Source: Candolleomyces eurysporus
Taxonomy: Eukaryota; Basidiomycota; Agaricomycetes; Agaricales; Psathyrellaceae
Direction: 5' to 3'
NCBI GenBank assembly: GCA_027579435.1
Contig: JANBPK010000830.1
Coordinates: 1 to 64,000 of the forward strand
DNA: 64,000 bases
Below, one piece after another: positions 62,042 through 64,000 of the stretch. The position numbers and the translations under genes are program-made. The notes under the pieces were generated by a model that saw nothing but the letters and a program-made list of their open reading frames with translations, had not been told where the DNA came from and made no database searches. The first letter of the stretch is position 1. Every line of letters begins with the position of its first letter.

Positions 62042-64000
62042 ATGTCCCAGCGACAGCAGCAGTCCCAAGCAGCTGCGGCTCCAGCCCAGGAGGAGCCCAG
62101 CACCTTCAATTCTGTGCTCAAATTGGCTCAGGTATGTCTATTACTCCTGGGTTATCAAGGGCTGTTGCTGAAATCAAATTTACGTCTAGCAATGCCTAAT
62201 GGTCTGGACGCTCACTCAACTAGGTGAGATTAAAGCATATGTCGCGACCAATTGCAGCGAATGAATACACTTTGTCGTAATTAGCCTCCAAGTTTCTGCT
62301 TCCTTCGGCCCAACCACCAACGACTGCCCCAGCAAGCCAGACGACACCTGGAGCAGCGACGACTCAAGTACCGGCTGTGGACCCAAGATTGCTTCCACCT
62401 GTACAGGCGTCACTAGGATGGACCCTCGGTCAGCCGGTCGATTTACACGTCTACCTTTCGACGAATCCAAGGGGAGACGTGTTTTCCAAACCTGAACGCC
62501 TGCCTCATTTTACGTGGGACAACATCTTGTTTGGCAACTACGACGACTCTAGGACTGTTTCGTATGACGTGAACTTCCCGGAGGTGTGTCTCATTAAATG
62601 GCTGTTCATTTTATATGTCGACGTATCTCACTAACGGTTATAGAGCGTATTGCGGAATGGGTCACTCTGGGCAGACATTTTCCTGACAAAGAATGGTGCC
62701 AGTCCTAACCCGAGAAAGTCTTCATTTAACGCTCAGAATGTCCACCATATTCGCAAGCGTGAGTTTCTGTCATATTTTGGCGGTTTGATGAGAGTGCTCA
62801 TCGAGAACACTGTCAGTCCTGACACCCTATTTCGCCAAGGCCAAGATCAGGAAAGAGCACAACCTGCTCTCGGGTCAACCGGAAAAGGTGGAAGAGGAGC
62901 CTACGGTCGATGAGGTGAGCAGCCTTGCTAACCGGAAAGCGATCCGTATTAACATCAGCCTTAGCCGGATGTGATTGTTCCCCACTGGCACAAGGTGCGC
63001 CACTTCATCTAAAGTCTCTTAGTGAAGGTCTCTGATTGACTCGCGAAAGAACGTCACAATTGCCCTGGTCTCGGATGCTTCGGTTGTGAATTACCAACAA
63101 CTTCCACCTCCGTTGTTCGAGCGTACGTGTCGAAGGAGATAACTCGCCTAGCTGTGTTTGACACTGACACCCGCACCAGATATCTATCTCATTCCCGGTG
63201 AGCGCGATGAAGCGGGTACCAAGGGCCAGTACTATCCCGTCATTTTCCCCAACGAATTTTGGCACCTCCGCCAGCACTACGAAGAATTGAACAGCACAAC
63301 CCCAAGCTTGCCAGTTCAATTTACGTTCCAGCCCATGTCGTTCATGAAATTCCAGATCTTCGCATCGATGACACATGGATTTAATGAAGCGGCAAAGAAG
63401 AACGGCGCACAGACATCTGAAATAGACGAGATTAAGAGGATGTTGTTGGAGACGAATCCTTGGTTCCTTGGTTTGACGGGATTGGTTAGCGTCCTGCACG
63501 TTCTGTAAGTTCCCGGGTGATCGTCTGCGCCGACTTCATCTCGCTCATTCACTCACTCCGCAAAGATTCGAGATGCTGGCATTCAAATCAGATGTCAGCC
63601 ATTGGCGCGAGAAGAAGGAGATGGTGGGCGTCTCTGTCAGGTGAGTCGTCACGGATTACGCGTTTTAATTTGCAGCAGGCAATTGATACAAAGAACCGTG
63701 GTGCGATAACAGAACTGTACGGATTTATCTGTTTTCCTGTTCAATTTGTGAAGGAACTCATGTGTTCTTTGTGTTTCTTCTCTTTATACAACAGATCGTC
63801 ACCAACGTCGTGGTCCAGCTTATCGTCCTGTTGTATCTCATCGATAATAATGAGAACACGAGTTGGATGATCCTTATGGGGTCTGGGATGGGCGTTCTCA
63901 TCGAAGCGTGGAAGGTGATTGATCTGGGATTTTGTCTGTTTGTGTTACGCGGATTTTTTGACCCTCTTTCTCCAGATCACGAAAGCTGTCGATATCCGCT
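62042..64000 (+). CDS. CLPTM1-family transmembrane protein, 3' end beyond window
   Basis: The start at 62042 (MSQRQQQSQAAAAPAQEEPS) leads into exon 1 (62042-62131), a 34-nt exon 2 (62190-62223) and exon 3 (62285-62583). Together they form the first membrane helix (LKLAQQCLMVWTLTQLASKF). The lumenal domain follows: LPHFTWDNILFGNYDDSRTV, VLRNGSLWADIFLTKNGASPN, PDVIVPHWHKNVTIALVSD, YIYLIPGERDEAGTKGQYYPV and NEFWHLRQHYEELN. The multi-helix C-terminal part begins with NPWFLGLTGLVSVLHVLFEMLAFKSDVSHW and continues with VVVQLIVLLYLIDN; the window ends inside it. Human CLPTM1 and CLPTM1L sit in ER and Golgi membranes; CLPTM1 retains GABA-A receptor subunits and CLPTM1L scrambles a GPI precursor. The role in fungi is open. 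It lies in the same window as PGAP1, another GPI-linked gene, but this may be chance. Confidence 0.9.

Overview
The window is nuclear DNA from a filamentous basidiomycete, most likely an agaricomycete (mushroom-forming fungus). The genes are dense and cut by many short introns of about 50-70 nt with GT...AG ends. Several exons are under 25 nt. The gene content is typical of the group: three AA9 lytic polysaccharide monooxygenases, an S53 sedolisin, an F-box protein with a long tail, fungal NACHT-type NLR genes and a basidiomycete-type KDM5 demethylase. The species cannot be named from sequence alone. Single Ns occur at or next to homopolymers. In some genes an N counts as one surplus base and shifts the frame (Tag1-like, F-box, MDM34). 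In others it replaces a base and keeps the frame (CorA/ALR1, GDPD).

Layout, left to right. 1-1048 (-): 3'-truncated Tag1/DUF3712-like membrane protein. 1249-4368 (+): GH5_12 steryl-glucosidase/glucosylceramidase-like gene with a terminal frameshift. 5159-5558 (-): orphan N-terminal piece of eIF3m. 6112-8528 (+): S53 peptidase. 8702-9924 (-): C9orf78/Tls1 (HCA59) splicing-factor family. 10621-12990 (+): F-box protein. 13413-16116 (-): ERMES subunit MDM34, divergent from 16303-19374 (+), a USP1-domain coiled-coil protein. 20205-24974 (+): three tandem AA9 genes. 25392-27932 (+): ATG22-like transporter. 28100-29535 (-): acidic unknown protein. 29980-31172 (+): 1-acylglycerol-3-phosphate acyltransferase. 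32494-34322 (+): Pgc1-like glycerophosphodiester phosphodiesterase. 34582-34672 (-): tRNA-Arg(UCU) with an intron. 34792-37792 (+): CorA/ALR1-MNR2 magnesium transporter. 39041-47025 (+): three tandem NACHT NLR genes. 47607-53743 (-): KDM5/Lid2 histone demethylase. About 55360-58532 (-): PGAP1/BST1 GPI inositol-deacylase. 58820-59698 (-): 14-3-3 protein. 61050-61739 (+): basidiomycete unknown family. 62042 to the right edge (+): CLPTM1, 3'-truncated.

Most of the window is housekeeping: membrane lipid metabolism, autophagy, splicing, chromatin and signalling. Two accessory islands stand out. The AA9 island is a recent tandem triplication in which exon lengths, 8-nt microexons and a promoter-proximal block are all conserved. 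It should act on cellulose or hemicellulose. The NLR island is more unusual. It was built by duplicating a roughly 3 kb segment running from the CorA 3' flank into the NLR TPR region. Two upstream copies therefore lost their TPR sensor region and end in CorA 3'-flank DNA, while the distal copy keeps its TPR repeats. The middle copy looks like a recombinant of the other two.
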